Under the pieces are notes generated by a model. That model saw nothing but the letters and a program-made list of their open reading frames with translations, did not search any database and was not told the DNA's origin. The position numbers and the translations under genes are program-made. Of a DNA stretch of 64,000 nt, positions 62,647 through 64,000 are shown piece after piece. Numbering within the stretch: position 1 is the first letter of the stretch; each line of letters begins with the position of its first letter. The stretch is from Furfurilactobacillus rossiae DSM 15814 (GTDB lineage: Bacteria; Bacillota; Bacilli; Lactobacillales; Lactobacillaceae): positions 62,001-126,000 of the forward strand of contig NZ_AUAW01000006.1 of NCBI RefSeq assembly GCF_000428925.1. Reading direction: 5' to 3'.

Positions 62647-62826
62647 TCCGGTACGCTGACCTGAAACGCCGTTCCATGGGACCGGTCTTAGCCTGCTTTG
62701 CAGTCTTCGACCTCGACTTTGAACCCATAAACCAGGTTTCAAAGCTCGTCCTGCAATACTAAGTGGGCTAAAAACACCCACCAAGTATTGCTATCACGGA
62801 ACTATGTTTCAGGTCAGCTTCACTTA
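62647..62826 (-). repeat. Structured intergenic repeat, copy 8 (minus, solitary)
   Basis: On the minus strand: outer stem GCTGACCTGAAAC with GTTTCAGGTCAGC, perfect; inner GTTCCGTG with CATGGAAC; first hairpin CAATACTTGGTGGG with CCCACTTAGTATTG; GGACGAG; second CTTTGAAACC with GGGTTCAAAG; third CTGC with GCAG; then AAGACCGGTCCC. It belongs to the plus-copy subtype despite its orientation. It lies between the convergent pduU and pocR. Confidence 0.88.
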
Positions 62827-62845
62827 TCCACAAAGGATTAGTAAA

Positions 62846-63703
62846 TTATTGAACGGATTTTCTGAACTCGGATGGGGTTGTATTTGTGTACTTTTTGAAT
62901 GTCTTACTGAAATAACTAGTTTGAGAAAAGCCAAGCCGTTGCGATATTTGCTTGACCGGCGTAGTCGTATCTTGCAACAAAACCATGGCACGTTTGATCT
63001 TTTTGGCGGCCAAATAGTCAGAAAAATTCATATGTGTTGATTTTTTGAACAACTTTGAAAAGTAAAAACTCGACAGATAGACGCGTTGTGCAACTTCTTC
63101 TAATGAAATGTTTTGATTTAAATGCTGTTCGATGTAAATTAATGCGTCATTTATTTCTTTATTTTTCGTTTTAATGTTGTTAATTCTGTTTAATGAATCA
63201 GCTAACGCTTCTTGTTTTTGAGGCTTGACGACGTTAATAACAGGGACTTTAGGTTTAACTTCGGCACTCTGAACAACGTCTGCGTTGATCATATATCGAT
63301 CAATCTCACGTTGCACAATCAACCGTAATAATGTAACCGAGGCCTGAGAACGTTCACCTTCTGCGTTGCCGGCGGGGCCAAAGTTGGGCCGGGCGTTTTG
63401 TTGGGCAGCCGGATAGCCACAACAAACAAAACCGATAGCTTGTTTGTCATACATGATCGAGAGACGACTGACTGAGAAGTGTTCGTCAATATGAACGGCT
63501 TTATTTTGTGGCACATCATTACAGGTTGCTTCATCACCCTTAAAGGTAGAAAAAAGCGAAAAACCATGCAGATTTGTTAAAGCATTCCCTTGTAAATCCG
63601 TTACGGTGGCGATGCTGCCGGTTGCCTGTGAAAAATTGGCCAGTAACTTATTAAGCTGATGCGTTCGATCAGCAGTTAATACTTGTGCAAGAAAGTTATT
63701 CAT
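62846..63703 (-). CDS. pocR: PocR-type AraC-family regulator of pdu and cob genes
   Basis: A 285-residue activator. The N-terminal PocR sensory domain (residues 1-145: LLANFSQATGSIATVTDLQGN, GFVCCGYP) is of the kind that senses propanediol. A basic linker follows. The C-terminal AraC double helix-turn-helix has ISLEEVAQRVYLSSFYFSKLF and ISQRLGFSQTSYFSKTFKK. It is divergent from the window's right edge, where the pdu operon is expected. GGGCGGAT precedes ATG. In Salmonella PocR activates both pdu and cob; the same is likely here. Confidence 0.9.
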   Translation of the reverse strand: MNNFLAQVLTADRTHQLNKLLANFSQATGSIATVTDLQGNALTNLHGFSLFSTFKGDEATCNDVPQNKAVHIDEHFSVSRLSIMYDKQAIGFVCCGYPAAQQNARPNFGPAGNAEGERSQASVTLLRLIVQREIDRYMINADVVQSAEVKPKVPVINVVKPQKQEALADSLNRINNIKTKNKEINDALIYIEQHLNQNISLEEVAQRVYLSSFYFSKLFKKSTHMNFSDYLAAKKIKRAMVLLQDTTTPVKQISQRLGFSQTSYFSKTFKKYTNTTPSEFRKSVQ

Positions 63704-64000
63704 ATATATCCGCCCTACTTTTTATCTCTTGTCAAATAAGTGAAACGTGCAAATTCCATAAATTTGGTGCATGGGCAGTTACAGCTTTGTAAATAGTTGA
63801 ACAATGATAATCAGTTTTTGTGTAAGGGATTTCATTGCTGCTACTGTGCTGTTCTTGTTGCCACACTGATTATATCAAGGAATTTAATGCTTCACCATGT
63901 GTGATTTTTTAGACATGGCATTAAAGTATAACAAATCTTCGTTACTGTAAATGTGTACCAAGTAACCATATTACATGCGTGATTCGCATGAAGGAGGAAA
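63704..64000 (+). promoter_or_regulatory. Divergent pocR-pdu control region, cut by window end
   Basis: No gene. A long inverted repeat, TTTAATGC-ttcac-CATGT with ACATGGCATTAAA (63883-63925), forms a 13-bp stem with one bulge. CATGCG-tgatt-CGCATG (63974-63990) is directly before AAGGAGG (63991), the ribosome site of a gene that would start just past the window, expected to be pduA. PocR sites are likely here. Confidence 0.6.

Noticed and set aside
62804-63040. A 78-codon frame antisense to pocR
   Set aside because: Overlaps repeat copy 8 and the pocR 3' end; shadow frame.
1-64000. CRISPR arrays, tRNA or rRNA genes, replication origin, prophage
   Set aside because: I see no regular short repeat-spacer arrays, no tRNA cloverleaf or rRNA-like stretch, and no integrase or phage genes.

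Overview
The window is low-to-mid GC Firmicute DNA with strong Shine-Dalgarno sites and short intergenic gaps. Its gene content points to a Lactobacillaceae member, probably heterofermentative: a short NAD-type 6-phosphogluconate dehydrogenase, alsS-alsD, the deo and rbs operons, FucP-type sugar symport, and a cbi-cob-hem cluster linked to a pdu locus. This layout is known from Limosilactobacillus reuteri, Furfurilactobacillus rossiae and relatives. A Furfurilactobacillus-like host is my best guess, but it rests on memory of that layout and not on an alignment.

Positions 1-34,600 are a mosaic of small carbon and nucleoside units: secreted unknowns, a universal stress protein, gnd, cytosine deaminase codA, acetoin genes alsSD, a HAD phosphatase with an M20 peptidase, transaldolase, a ComX/SigH-like sigma factor, deoC-deoB-deoD-deoR-pdp, an NCS1 nucleobase permease behind an attenuator-like leader, a ComK-like protein with two paralogous unknown proteins, a Spx paralogue without its CxxC, a LacI regulator, and a LysR regulator divergent from a flavin fumarate reductase. 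A C-terminal scrap of an anion permease lies downstream of the reductase. The ribose unit rbsD-permease-rbsK follows. Three toxin-antitoxin-like loci lie here; two are broken by point lesions and one (GNAT plus Xre) is intact.

Positions 32,900-62,450 are a nearly continuous anaerobic cobalamin locus. It starts with flavodoxin and a minus-strand PduO adenosyltransferase and phosphatase pair, then runs S-component(cblT-like)-cobD-cbiABCDETFGHJ-cobA/hemD-cbiKLMNQOP-sirC-hemACB-hemL-cblS-like-cobUSC-hemD, and ends with an FMN reductase and the microcompartment shell gene pduU. The hem genes stop at uroporphyrinogen III, so they feed corrin synthesis and not heme. No cobT is present; the cblT/cblS pair suggests alpha-ribazole salvage. 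A divergent PocR-type regulator sits at the right edge, and the window ends in a Shine-Dalgarno sequence that should belong to the pdu operon.

The most unusual feature is a family of about 185-nt structured intergenic repeats: eight full copies plus one deletion derivative, all with the same multi-helix fold and extensive compensatory base changes. Three sites carry a minus-strand copy followed by a plus-strand copy with 5' ends facing. Two of these paired sites lie inside the cob-hem operon. I cannot match this family to a named RNA or repeat.
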